From positions 1 through 16,803 of the forward strand of contig PMTB01000021.1 of the NCBI GenBank assembly GCA_003167475.1: a stretch of DNA of 16,803 nucleotides. The letters are read 5' to 3'. The position numbers and the translations under genes are program-made. Numbering within the stretch: position 1 is the stretch's first letter; every line of letters starts with the position of its first letter. This document shows positions 1 through 8,300 of this stretch, one piece after another. Below the pieces are notes generated by a model that saw nothing but the letters and a program-made list of their open reading frames with translations, ran no database searches and was not told the DNA's origin. Origin of the DNA: a candidate division FCPU426 bacterium (GTDB lineage Bacteria; Oederibacteriota; PGYV01; Palsa-1178).

Positions 1-94
1 TGACAACTTTATCAACTCTCGTGGCAAGGTTTAATACCCCCACCCACACTCTAATTAAGTTTGTAAACAGGTCCTGACCCCCAGTTAGTGGCGC

Positions 95-1048
95 TTATAG
101 TCTCAAATCATCAAAATACAGATTCCCTAATAATTTAAATTCTTTTCCATCCCACTGGTATATTCGGTTAATGGTTATATAAACCCCATGCAACCATTTT
201 ATATTAAAACCCTGGCATTTTTCAATCTCCTTTTGCACTTCTGGTGGCCAATTACGTTCACCGGAATCACCAGCAACTATCACAGCCATTCCATCCCCAT
301 TTATATCTGGATACGATTTCGTTCCATAAATTCCACCGATTTCAAGTTTTTTAACGGCTTTCCCATCTTCTTGAATCAAGTATAAAGCGCCTTCATCAAA
401 ACGGCCGTCACTTTTCCATGTGCTCAGAAAAATCGGAGAATTCTTGCCAAGGCGGAATAATTCTACTGTAAATTCGAAAGAAGGATCTTCATTGTGTAGA
501 ATTTTTTTCCATCCCGTTTTCGTCTTTTCATACAGGTCGCTGGCAAAAGGATTATCCGGTTTATCCTTCTGTACCTGTCGAGTGTAATTGGCAATTATGA
601 AGAACCGGCCGGCATCCTCCAGATTTTCCAGTCCTATCAGATCCAATTTGCGGTTGTCCCTTTGATCATCGTTTATCTCTTTGGGTATTCCATAAGTAAT
701 TGCATCATTTATTGCCATTTGTTTTGTAAGGATAACTCTATATGGAGTAGTCGTATTTAACATATGATTTTTTTTATGAAATAACCCATAGAACCAATTC
801 GTTTTACTTCCTTCCTCTTTACGATCGGCAAATAACGAAAAATAATACGCCCTGATTTTCGCTGATTGTTTATTATTAACACTTGTTATCCATTGGTCCA
901 ATTTGGAATCCATGCAATCACTGACATCGGACTCGACAGCCGGATGGGTGGCATTTGCCTTTTTAACAACTGTACTATTGGTTTCTCGACAAAAAATTAA
1001 CGAAGCGCACACAATTATTAACACAATTGTCAAAACATATTTTTTCAT
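95..1048 (-). CDS. Exported protein of unknown function
   Basis: I do not recognise this 317-residue protein. It opens with Met-Lys-Lys and a hydrophobic stretch (residues ~4-20), so it is exported. A Cys at about 20 follows Leu-Ile-Phe, a poor lipobox because Phe sits at -1, so lipidation is uncertain. Near the C-terminus there is a calcium-loop-like DINGDG motif followed by a beta-rich end, as in some FG-GAP or repeat-containing secreted proteins. I chose the ATG at 1048 because an AGGGGAT Shine-Dalgarno lies 5-6 nt upstream and the signal peptide then starts at residue 1. The frame stays open to 1147 but would put 33 polar residues before the signal and run through a palindrome. The next gene upstream on this strand (1262-1855) is also exported. 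Existence is near certain; function is unknown. Confidence 0.8.
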   Translation of the reverse strand: MKKYVLTIVLIIVCASLIFCRETNSTVVKKANATHPAVESDVSDCMDSKLDQWITSVNNKQSAKIRAYYFSLFADRKEEGSKTNWFYGLFHKKNHMLNTTTPYRVILTKQMAINDAITYGIPKEINDDQRDNRKLDLIGLENLEDAGRFFIIANYTRQVQKDKPDNPFASDLYEKTKTGWKKILHNEDPSFEFTVELFRLGKNSPIFLSTWKSDGRFDEGALYLIQEDGKAVKKLEIGGIYGTKSYPDINGDGMAVIVAGDSGERNWPPEVQKEIEKCQGFNIKWLHGVYITINRIYQWDGKEFKLLGNLYFDDLRL

Positions 1049-1081
1049 GTTTCTATCCCCTGTGGTTTGATTTAACCGTGG

Positions 1082-1162
1082 GGGGCAGGGCTTGAAATGA
1101 TACCTGACAAATTTCACTGTTCCAGCCTGTTGTTCATCAGGTATCATTTCAAGCCCTGGCCC
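1082..1162. repeat. Long imperfect palindrome between two minus-strand genes
   Basis: The left arm (1082-1107) and right arm (1137-1162) are reverse complements over about 26 bp, with one extra G in the right arm and a 29-nt loop. The arm core reads CAGGGCTTGAAATGATACCT. On the plus strand the right arm is followed by a T-rich run (1163-1178), like a terminator, but no plus-strand gene ends here. On the minus strand it lies 34 bases before the start at 1048 and has no U-run after it. A REP or MITE-type mobile palindrome fits better than a terminator. Confidence 0.8.
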
Positions 1163-1261
1163 CTTTCTTTTTTCTTAATATGTGAGGAAGTGCTTGGGAT
1201 GGAAAACACCCAACAAGGCTTTTAACGAGTTGTGTTGCAATTAAACATTGAATGTAGCTTG

Positions 1262-1855
1262 TTAAGGTTTTAAAACCAGCTCATCCCGCGTCCCCACCGC
1301 CACAAATCCGCTCACAAGCTCCCTGAAATATGACTCAAACCCCTGAGTGTACTTCGACGCCCCCGCAAGGCAAAATATCAGGTAAAATTTGTATTTTTTT
1401 CCTGGATCAAGAAATGTCAGAAAGTCAGCCCTGTCCCGATATGTATATATCATTGATGCGGTCACAAACCGCTTATTCTTCCCCTCCGGATACGCATGAT
1501 ACGCCGCATCACTTACCTGCACGCTGAATTCCTTCATGTCCTGCTCCAGCGCCGCCTTCATATTCAGCCCTTTTTTATTCATAACCCGGATATATATGAT
1601 GGCCGGTGAGCTCGTATAAATCTTCCCCGGATAACAATAATAAGCGTTGAAATCCCCGCTCCCATCTTCCTCAACAAAATCCCACCCCGGTAGGGCCGGA
1701 GTCCCAAAAAACCAATCCTTTGAATAAACACAATACATGCCTTTAATGCCGGTCTTCTTTTCCCCGGGTGCGTCGCCGTTCCTTTTGACAATCTTGGCAA
1801 AAGCAAGAGTGCATAAAAGTACCGTGAGCATTGTAGCAATGACGAACTTTTTCAT
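1262..1855 (-). CDS. Secreted protein of unknown function
   Basis: A 197-residue protein with a clear Sec signal peptide: Lys-Lys, a hydrophobic core, then an Ala-x-Ala type cleavage site near residue 20. The mature part alternates short beta-type strands and helices and ends in FRELVSGFVAVG. This loosely recalls the PsbP/DUF1795-like fold, but that is only an impression. Three ATGs are possible. The ATG at 1855 sits 6 nt after GGGAGG, while the ATG at 1861 would touch the Shine-Dalgarno directly, so I chose 1855. A TATAAT box lies at 1888-1893 upstream. It is probably transcribed alone; 213 bases with a long palindrome separate it from the next gene on this strand. Confidence 0.8.
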   Translation of the reverse strand: MKKFVIATMLTVLLCTLAFAKIVKRNGDAPGEKKTGIKGMYCVYSKDWFFGTPALPGWDFVEEDGSGDFNAYYCYPGKIYTSSPAIIYIRVMNKKGLNMKAALEQDMKEFSVQVSDAAYHAYPEGKNKRFVTASMIYTYRDRADFLTFLDPGKKYKFYLIFCLAGASKYTQGFESYFRELVSGFVAVGTRDELVLKP

Positions 1856-1887
1856 TTTCATCCTCCCTATGCAGGATATGGTTAACA

Positions 1888-1893
1888 ATTATA
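1888..1893 (-). promoter_or_regulatory. Possible -10 box of the 1262-1855 gene
   Basis: The minus strand reads TATAAT here, 32 bases before the chosen ATG. No good -35 hexamer is seen at 16-18 nt, only an A/T-rich stretch. The position is right for a promoter but the evidence is one hexamer. Confidence 0.4.
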
Positions 1894-1924
1894 GAACTAT
1901 ACCTTCGGATATAAAATATAGATT

Positions 1925-1951
1925 GGAATCAAACCTTTATTATTGCTTATA
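1925..1951. repeat. 27-bp dispersed direct repeat, copy 1
   Basis: GGAATCAAACCTTTATTATT followed by GCTTATA matches 3309-3335 at 25 of 27 positions in the same orientation. Both copies are intergenic, on either side of the toxin-antitoxin-like pair. Both follow a TATAGATTG string, immediately here and after about 16 extra bases in the second copy. Confidence 0.75.
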
Positions 1952-1999
1952 AGATGCTTAATTATCTTCCTTTTTTCTTTGCATTTTATGAAACAACGG

Positions 2000-2647
2000 T
2001 CATTTTATGCGTAATATACCCTCAACGACTTTCACCATGTCGTTTTTAAAATCCTCATCCGCCGGCCTATTTATCCACTTTATCCTGTCGAGGCTTGCAA
2101 GATTATATTCCTCGATTTTCTTCGCTATAACAGGCGGGTTTATCCCGGCCGCTTTACTGTCAGCAGCTGTGAATATGGTTTTCCAGTCTATTGGCAATTT
2201 TTTCGATATTATCCAGATATCGGATATGTCTTTCGGTTCATCCCTGTCGGAAAAAGCCGTAACCTTGTTTGCCAGAATATTCATCGGGTTGTCTATTTTT
2301 GAATAAGGGCCCGACGCCCTTAATTCAACCGCGCCGTAATATGCTGGCACATCGTTGACAAAATCCACTTTGAGGGCGTCTTCAATTGTCAGGCGGCAAA
2401 ACGATTCGTCTCTTTTCTCAACCGTGTATTTCATCCCGTGCCCCGCAAGTGATTGAATAATCGACTTTATATAATCCGGGAATTTCAGGTCGTTGTTCAC
2501 AAAAAAATCAAGGTCGTCTGAATAGCGGTGGTTAAAGTGGAAACGGCTCAAAGCCGTCCCGCCGGTAAGATAAAATGGCGTTCCAAGGCTGTCGATCAGC
2601 GACAAAACCTTATCTTGAAGCGGATAAAGAATATTTTCGTAGGACAT
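2000..2647 (-). CDS. AbiEii/AbiGii-family nucleotidyltransferase (probable toxin)
   Basis: A 215-residue member of the DNA polymerase beta-like nucleotidyltransferase fold used by AbiEii/AbiGii toxins. Motifs visible in order: the GG-T-A-L-x-R substrate loop (residues ~29-35); SDDLDFF with the metal-binding Asp pair at 45 and 47; KVDF with a third Asp at 95; and a C-terminal Lys (128) with a KDISDI segment (~139-144), matching motif IV of the family. Characterised relatives transfer nucleotides onto RNA or protein targets and are held in check by a partner. I chose the ATG at 2647 (weak GGGA 8 nt before it) rather than an open extension to 2746, because the protein then starts just before the fold and its 5' end overlaps the partner gene by 38 bases. 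All catalytic residues are present, so it looks intact. Confidence 0.85.
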   Translation of the reverse strand: MSYENILYPLQDKVLSLIDSLGTPFYLTGGTALSRFHFNHRYSDDLDFFVNNDLKFPDYIKSIIQSLAGHGMKYTVEKRDESFCRLTIEDALKVDFVNDVPAYYGAVELRASGPYSKIDNPMNILANKVTAFSDRDEPKDISDIWIISKKLPIDWKTIFTAADSKAAGINPPVIAKKIEEYNLASLDRIKWINRPADEDFKNDMVKVVEGILRIK

Positions 2648-2900
2648 AATCAATCCCGTCTTTGATATTTTTAATTCTAAAAGTTTCCCTGATTGACGGC
2701 CATACTTCGGCAAGTGTTTTAAAGCCCACAACCTCGATAAGGTCATAGTAATTCAGGCCTTCAACAGCCCGCCTTACGGCCCATTTTTTATTGAAACTGC
2801 CAAGTTCTTTTTTACCGTCGAGTATTTCAATAAATTCCTCTTCGGTAAAATTATAATCCCATAACAACTTTTTAACTGTATTTTTCTGCGCTTGGGTCAT
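2610..2900 (-). CDS. Small partner of the AbiEii-type toxin (DUF6922-like, probable antitoxin)
   Basis: A 96-residue, helix-rich protein with no signal peptide. It precedes the nucleotidyltransferase gene and overlaps its 5' end by 38 bases, the close coupling typical of toxin-antitoxin modules. The N-terminal LLWDYNF and the later VWPSIRETF resemble the small DUF6922-type proteins often found before AbiEii-like genes. I give that family by memory of pattern, not by a search. The canonical AbiEi antitoxin is larger with a winged helix, so this is not classical AbiE. The ATG has AGGAGG at 8 nt and a promoter at 2928-2955. Confidence 0.75.
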   Translation of the reverse strand: MTQAQKNTVKKLLWDYNFTEEEFIEILDGKKELGSFNKKWAVRRAVEGLNYYDLIEVVGFKTLAEVWPSIRETFRIKNIKDGIDYVLRKYSLSASR

Positions 2901-2927
2901 GTATCAGTCCTCCTGAAGTCTTGTTCA

Positions 2928-2955
2928 ATTATAACACGACCGCTGTTAAAATCAA
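2928..2955 (-). promoter_or_regulatory. Promoter of the toxin-antitoxin-like pair
   Basis: On the minus strand TTGATT (2955-2950) and TATAAT (2933-2928) are separated by 16 bases. The -10 is preceded by TGT, an extended -10 feature. It sits 28 bases before the start at 2900. Confidence 0.6.
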
Positions 2956-3065
2956 CTTCATAAGCAAAGGCTTTCTTATCGTCGGTGAAACAAAAGTATC
3001 GCATCATAATGGAACCGTAACTATTGTCAGGCATTTACCCGGGAGTTGGCAGACTCAAATTCCCT

Positions 3066-3095
3066 GCCGTAAGCGGCGGCAAGCGGCCGCTTTAG
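3066..3095. repeat. Decayed copy of the GAGCGGC hairpin module
   Basis: Thirty bases match 5282-5311 at 24 positions and keep the inner GGCGGCAAGCGGCCGC core. This looks like an old, isolated copy of module 2 of the composite repeat found at 3371, 5154 and 10045. Confidence 0.6.
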
Positions 3096-3264
3096 AAAAC
3101 ACATCATGTTGCACCAAAGTGAAATTAAATTACTTGTCCTTAATACTATAATGTCCCCTATGTTTACAAAGTGTATTTTAGCTTCTGTTTATCATAGTAA
3201 CGACACTATACATGTAGTTAAACTATTTGTTAATAGTCTTTTTCAACATCTTCCGGTGAATCTT

Positions 3265-3296
3265 TGACAATCTATCCCATACCGTATAGATTGTCA
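3265..3296. repeat. 11-bp perfect inverted repeat, possible promoter or operator
   Basis: TGACAATCTAT (3265-3275) and ATAGATTGTCA (3286-3296) are perfect reverse complements around a 10-nt loop. The left arm overlaps TTGACA (3264-3269), with TAGATT 17 bases on, so a plus-strand promoter with a dyad over it is possible. No gene starts close by; the nearest starts at 3662. Confidence 0.5.
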
Positions 3297-3308
3297 TATG
3301 GTAGGTTT

Positions 3309-3335
3309 GGAGTCAAACCCTTATTATTGCTTATA
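3309..3335. repeat. 27-bp dispersed direct repeat, copy 2
   Basis: Same orientation and 25 of 27 bases identical to 1925-1951. It lies just after the inverted repeat at 3265-3296. Confidence 0.75.
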
Positions 3336-3370
3336 GCATAGAATCGGGGGGGGTAGTCTCCTTCATTTAG

Positions 3371-3541
3371 TGGAGGGTATCCTTGCCTTATCTAGACGCA
3401 CCCCGGTGGGACGCATCCGCCGTCGCTGAAGCTTTGGCGGACAAGGCGGGTGCGACTACGAAATCTAAAGCCTGCGTGAGCGGCAGCATCCGTCTTCGCC
3501 AAGGCTCAGACGGATATGGAGCAGCCGCTCTACAAAATCCT
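3371..3541. repeat. Composite palindromic repeat, copy R1 (two nested insertions)
   Basis: Homologous to 5154-5311 and 10045-10259. Module 1 (3392-3459) is the GCACCCC...GGGTGCG hairpin, interrupted at 3416-3445 by a ~30-nt palindrome TCCGCC...GGCGGA. Module 2 (3476-3533) is the GAGCGGC...GCCGCTC hairpin, interrupted at 3489-3519 by a 31-nt palindrome TCCGTC...GACGGA. Both modules end in CTAC. The flanking TGGAGGGTAT is shared with the third copy. Confidence 0.85.
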
Positions 3542-3645
3542 GTGACAGCCTTTTTCGCACGTTGAACGGACGGCCTCTTTCCGCCATGTTTTGCGTGGAC
3601 TGTGCTTATTTATTGTGATAACATTGACCTTGATCCAAATATAAC

Positions 3646-3652
3646 GGGAGGG
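3646..3652 (+). promoter_or_regulatory. Ribosome binding site that sets a TTG start
   Basis: GGGAGGG lies 9 nt before the TTG at 3662. The frame is also open from a GTG at 3602, but that codon has no Shine-Dalgarno. This site moves the start to 3662. Confidence 0.65.
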
Positions 3653-3661
3653 AAATTAAAG

Positions 3662-5122
3662 TTGAAATCGCGGGTCCTTGACATCACTTTGATTGCTCTG
3701 CTGTCCTGCTTTGCGCTTTTTCTTGTTGTCCCTCATATGAACAACTCCATCTGGTACGACGAGGCATGCACCGTGGATTTTGCCGGTTTGCCTTTCCACA
3801 GTCTTATTGACATGCTTGCGGCCGGGAATAATATGCCCGCATACTATTTATTCATGCGGGTGTGGACCTCGGTTTTCGGCATTGGCGAAGCCGCCCTCCG
3901 GGTGCCCGGCGTCATTTTTTACATTTTATCGGTTGTCTGCGTATATTTTTTCGGGAAACGGCTGTTTTCAGGGCGCGGCCCGGCTTTTGCCTCGGCGCTG
4001 ATCTACCTTTTGCTTCGCATTAATACCGACAACGCGGTAAACGCCAGGCCATACGGCATGCTGGCGCTGCTGAGCATAGCCTCGCTTATGCTGTTCTACG
4101 AACTGTTCATCGTTGGCAAAAACAACCGTTTACTGGCCGCGGCTTTTATTGCCGTGAACATTATAGGGAGTTTTACGCATTTATGGTTTTTTTTCACGGC
4201 GCTTTCCCAGGCAGTCTATTACATGGCGGTAAAACGCAGGCTTGACAAGCGGTTCACGCTGGTTTTCCTTTATTCATTCGCGGGTTTCTTTATCCTTTGG
4301 GTCCCGGTCCTTTACTCACAGCTGCACAGCACGAGCAACAGCTGGATGGCCTTTAACGGCAATGAGATAGAAGTGACTTTGAGGTACTTTATGGCGGGAA
4401 GGTTATACAGCGTGTTTTTCCTGTCTTTAATCCCGGTACTTGCCGGTTTTTTAAAAAAAATGTACGAAAAGAAAGGATACAACTACAAGCCATATATGAC
4501 AAATACGTTTTTTATCTTAACGGTGCTAATAGTCAGCCTGATCGTGCCTTTCATAATATCCTTTTTTAAGCCTATTTATATTGTCGAGCGGGGCCCCATG
4601 ATCACAGCCGCCCCTTTTGCCCTTCTTCTTGGCGGCTTCCTGTGCGCGATATCATACAGGCCGCTCTTCTACGCCGCGTTGTCGCTTTTCTCGCTGTTTA
4701 TATATATCAAGCTTTATTCCGCCGGCGCTGTGAATTACCTGAACGACAGGACGCTGGCAAAGCTAGCAATTTCCAACGCCGCGGACGTGGACAATATTTC
4801 ATTTTATAGTGAATTAAAAAGGCCCATGAAATATTATTTTAAGCTTTATAACTTTAACCGCAGCGTTAGATTTACCGACCTTCCGGAAAAAATAGCCGAC
4901 CCCGGCGGCGCGGAAGGCGGAGTGAGGCTGGAGGCGATCGATCAATACTACGACTCGCTGAGCAAAGGCAAAAAACTGCTGTACGTATTCACTGACGCAG
5001 ACGCAAAATCCGCCGTTTTTAATCTGATCTATGCCAGGCTGAATAAAACCCACAGGGTGATAAAAAAAGCCGGCTGTGCCGGCATCACACTTGTCAAATA
5101 CAGTTTGACCGAAAAACCATAA
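3662..5122 (+). CDS. GT39/ArnT-like polytopic membrane glycosyltransferase
   Basis: A 486-residue integral membrane protein with about ten hydrophobic segments. The architecture is that of the PMT/ArnT (GT-C) superfamily, which moves sugars from polyprenyl-phosphate donors onto lipids or proteins outside the membrane. The first outer loop carries WYDEA with the acidic pair Asp33-Glu34, the usual catalytic position. MPAYYLF (~58-64) and ARPY (128-131) are further marks of the bacterial family. A soluble C-terminal tail of ~110 residues follows the last segment. The TTG start is preferred because GGGAGGG precedes it by 9 nt and the protein then opens with a short basic leader before the first segment. 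It is monocistronic; a composite repeat begins 31 bases after its stop. Acceptor and sugar cannot be told from sequence. Confidence 0.85.
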   Translation: MKSRVLDITLIALLSCFALFLVVPHMNNSIWYDEACTVDFAGLPFHSLIDMLAAGNNMPAYYLFMRVWTSVFGIGEAALRVPGVIFYILSVVCVYFFGKRLFSGRGPAFASALIYLLLRINTDNAVNARPYGMLALLSIASLMLFYELFIVGKNNRLLAAAFIAVNIIGSFTHLWFFFTALSQAVYYMAVKRRLDKRFTLVFLYSFAGFFILWVPVLYSQLHSTSNSWMAFNGNEIEVTLRYFMAGRLYSVFFLSLIPVLAGFLKKMYEKKGYNYKPYMTNTFFILTVLIVSLIVPFIISFFKPIYIVERGPMITAAPFALLLGGFLCAISYRPLFYAALSLFSLFIYIKLYSAGAVNYLNDRTLAKLAISNAADVDNISFYSELKRPMKYYFKLYNFNRSVRFTDLPEKIADPGGAEGGVRLEAIDQYYDSLSKGKKLLYVFTDADAKSAVFNLIYARLNKTHRVIKKAGCAGITLVKYSLTEKP

Positions 5123-5153
5123 ACAAACAAAAACTATTTAATGCTGCGCCGGA

Positions 5154-5311
5154 TTTAAACAATTATTTTTCACCCATCGGGACGCGTTCGCGGCGTGTGT
5201 GGACGGTCTTTAGGTTGGCGAGTTTCAATTCCGTAACTAGGCGCACCCCGGTGGGACGCAGGGGTGCGCCTACGGGATCCCGCTGTGAGCGGCAGCAAGC
5301 AGCCGCTCTAC
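5154..5311. repeat. Composite palindromic repeat, copy R2 (uninterrupted modules)
   Basis: It starts with TTTAAACAATTATTTT, as in the copy at 10045. Module 1 (5237-5273) is a hairpin with a 12-bp stem (TAGGCGCACCCC and its complement). Module 2 (5285-5311) is GAGCGGC, a short loop, then GCCGCTC. Neither contains the ~30-nt insertions seen in the other copies, so this is the simplest form. The last bases CTAC overlap the stop codon of the 5308-8727 gene. Confidence 0.85.
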
Positions 5312-8300
5312 TTTTCCCTTAACACTATCAATTCCCCGGCTTTGCCGGCGGACGGTTTATTGCCGGCTCCCGAAGCTATGAGGACGTAATAATATATGCC
5401 GCTGGCCAGGTTTTTTATTTCGCCGGTATTTACCGCTATGGTGTTGTCCCCGGCGTAATATGAGCCTGTAAATACCGATTCTTTTATCAGCCTGAAACCC
5501 ACCGTATACAGCCTGAATTTAATTGTATCGCAGTCCCTTGTTATATTGAATATCATTCCCAGGCTGTTTTGGCTTGAAGGGCATATTGGGTTCGGGAATG
5601 GCCTGGATTCCGTAAGCTGCAACTTGTCCGGCTGCGGCGGTCTTGCCGGTGTGCAGGTGGCTGTGGGAATGGCAGTTTGTGTTGCTGATGCCTGTTGGGT
5701 TTGCGTGTACGTCAAAGTAGCCTGAAGCGTCCGGGTATATGTCACCGTCATGGTACTCGTGATCGTCGGGGTTTTGGACAATGTGTTTACCGCTGTCTGG
5801 CTGGGCGTGGCAAGACTGCAGCATGACAGCCAGAGTGTCTGCGTGGTATAGGGGCTTAAGACCGCGCAGTTTTTCGGCTGCGGCGGTATCAATGGAGGCG
5901 TCACAGGCGTTGGCGCCGTAGCGTAAAATGTATTGTTTGTAAGTGTCACTGTTCCGCATCCTCCGCCGTTCCAATAGTCATTCGGGTTGCCTGCCCAGTT
6001 GATCTGATAGACCAGATTGTTGGATATCGTGACCGGCCCGCATGGGTCGGCGTATTGGGACCACACATACAAACCGGCATTGCCCGCGCCGTTTATGGGA
6101 GTGCGGTTGACTATTATATTCCCGTCCACTAACTGGGTGGAACCCGAAGCCAGGCCTATGCCGCATTGGCCGGTATCGACCAGAATATTATCCAGGAACT
6201 GCACATTATTCGCGGCTTCGTCGGCTATGATGCCCGTGCCCGAGGCGCTGTGGCCGCCGGTGATATAATTATTCCGCGCTATGACGCCGTTTGTGAACCC
6301 GAAATTAACGGAATCTTCCTGCCCTTCCGGATAAGTGTATTTTCCGGTATCCTGGCTTGAAAGGCAGTAATTGCCCTGGAACAGGATATTGGCGCAATTG
6401 CCCCATGCCTGGAAATTCTGTCCCCTGGGAAATGGCCCGCGGGGATTCAGCAGGAAGTTACCTGTTACGGTTATAGTGTTTGATTGCTGTACCTCTATAT
6501 TGCTCTCGCCATATGCTATCACGTTCCCCTGGATATCCACATTTGACGCCCCTGTAATAAATATACCGTCATTATTATCGCAGCATCCAGGAGAAAGGTT
6601 CTCGGAATGTATGTAATTGTCATATACATTTATATTGCCGCTTGATCCGGATATCCTTATAGCGTTGCCCCCGACCGGGCCGATCTCGCAATTCTCTATG
6701 GTTATGTTCGTGGAGTTTGTTATCTGTATGCCGTCACCCGTTGACGTGGATATATACAGGTTTTGAATAGTCGCGCCGTTCTGTCCGTTTATCACAATGG
6801 GCCCGGACGGCGTCAAAATTGCGCAGGGTGTGGGCGCGGGAGTTTTTGTGCCGGTTGCCGCAGGCGTGACAGTCATGGTGCTTGTAGGCGTGTTAACACA
6901 GGCTGAAAAATACGCCTCCCCGAACGCGCTTGTGTCCAGGTAGTTGTTGCCCGTGCCGTTCCACATGAAAACGCCGTCAGGCAAGGGCCCGCAGGTTTCA
7001 TTGTGGTCTATGCCGACGTCAAAACCCATTACAAGGCTCGATGACGGTGTTACGCCAAGGTCTGTCCACGGCATGCGGAACTCGACTGAATATCCCGAAG
7101 CTGTCTGATACGTCGCCGCAGTAACGCCTCCCAGCTTACAGTGCGCCTCGTGCGTTATCGGGTCATTGTATCTTTTCGAAAACTCAAAATCATCCGCTTC
7201 ATATGTTGTCGAATGGTTGTTATTCGCGTCTATGTATATTTCCACGTCGTCATCATCCCACCAGTTCACGTTTGAATTGCAAAGCACGGGGTCGGTCACA
7301 TCCACGGCCACATAAAGCGCAGTCGTATCCCATCTTAGCTTAAACCTAGCGCTTACTGCGCCGGCTATCCCCGATGTCACCCTTGTGACCGCGGTCCACG
7401 TGCCTGTCTGCCATGCAGGGTCATTTAAGTTCCCGTCTATGATAAAAGAAGCTCCCTGCGAGCAGTCCGCGTTTACCGAATTCGGCACGGGCTGCGGCGT
7501 TGAAGTGTATGTAATAGTCGGCGTGGGCACAGTGCCTGTGATGGTCGGCGACGGCGTCAGACACGGCGGCTGGGTTATGCCATTAAGCCACGCAAACACA
7601 TCGGCTCCGTGGCACGATGTCGGCGCATAAGTCCAATCCTTTATAAGTACGGGACCTGAATTCGGATTTAAGTCCCATGCAGTGGCATTGTAAAGATAAT
7701 TCGCATTATTGCCGCCGTCAAGCCAGGCAATAAGGCTGGATTCAAAAGGATTACAGCCGCTGTCATCCCATCCGCAGCAGTTTCCTTCGCTGTTTGCACC
7801 GCCCATTTGGGAACCAAATTCCCCGACTATGACGCAGTACCCGGCGTTCACGGCAACCGATATATACTGGTCCCAGCTTGCCGCGTCATTGTTCCCGGGA
7901 TTACCGTAATATACATGGGCGTCGTACGCTATGCCATAGCCGGTCAGTGTGTTTCCCGTGTTCTGGTCCGCGAGCGCGTTGGCCGGTATCCCGGTCAGGT
8001 CATGGCACCAGACCAATCCCGCCGCAATTACTATATTCTTCGCTCCTGTATCGCGTATGGTCTCAAGCATGGTCTGGTATCCGGGACTGATAAAGCTGCC
8101 GGACCAGCCGCCGTCACGCCACACGCTCCACGACACGTAAGTAGGTTCATTATAAAGGCCGAACAGGACAGCAGGGTTATTGCCGAAAGCCGCGGCAAGG
8201 CTCTGCCAGAACACCAGGGCATTCATGTCGGGCATTGCGGGCCCGAGCGCCTGCACAGAAGTGGATGTGCCCCAACTGGCCATGCCTGACCAGTGCAGGT

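Larger units (their letters stand above)
2956..3645. other. Gene-free stretch with several repeats
   Basis: I see no convincing gene here. The short open frames are built from repeat sequence or lack a ribosome binding site. The stretch holds a decayed hairpin module (3066-3095), an inverted repeat (3265-3296), the second 27-bp direct repeat (3309-3335) and the first full composite repeat (3371-3541). It separates the minus-strand toxin-antitoxin-like pair from the plus-strand glycosyltransferase. Confidence 0.7.

Noticed and set aside
1082..1178. Plus-strand intrinsic terminator
   Set aside because: The hairpin and T-run fit, but no plus-strand gene lies before it, so I list it as a palindrome only.
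2921..3151. Open frame of 76 codons on the plus strand
   Set aside because: It overlaps the promoter of the toxin-antitoxin-like pair, lacks a ribosome binding site, has no protein-like composition and contains the decayed repeat at 3066-3095.
3383..3565. Open frame of 60 codons on the plus strand
   Set aside because: It is the translation of the composite repeat R1; the Ala/Gly-rich sequence reflects the palindromes.
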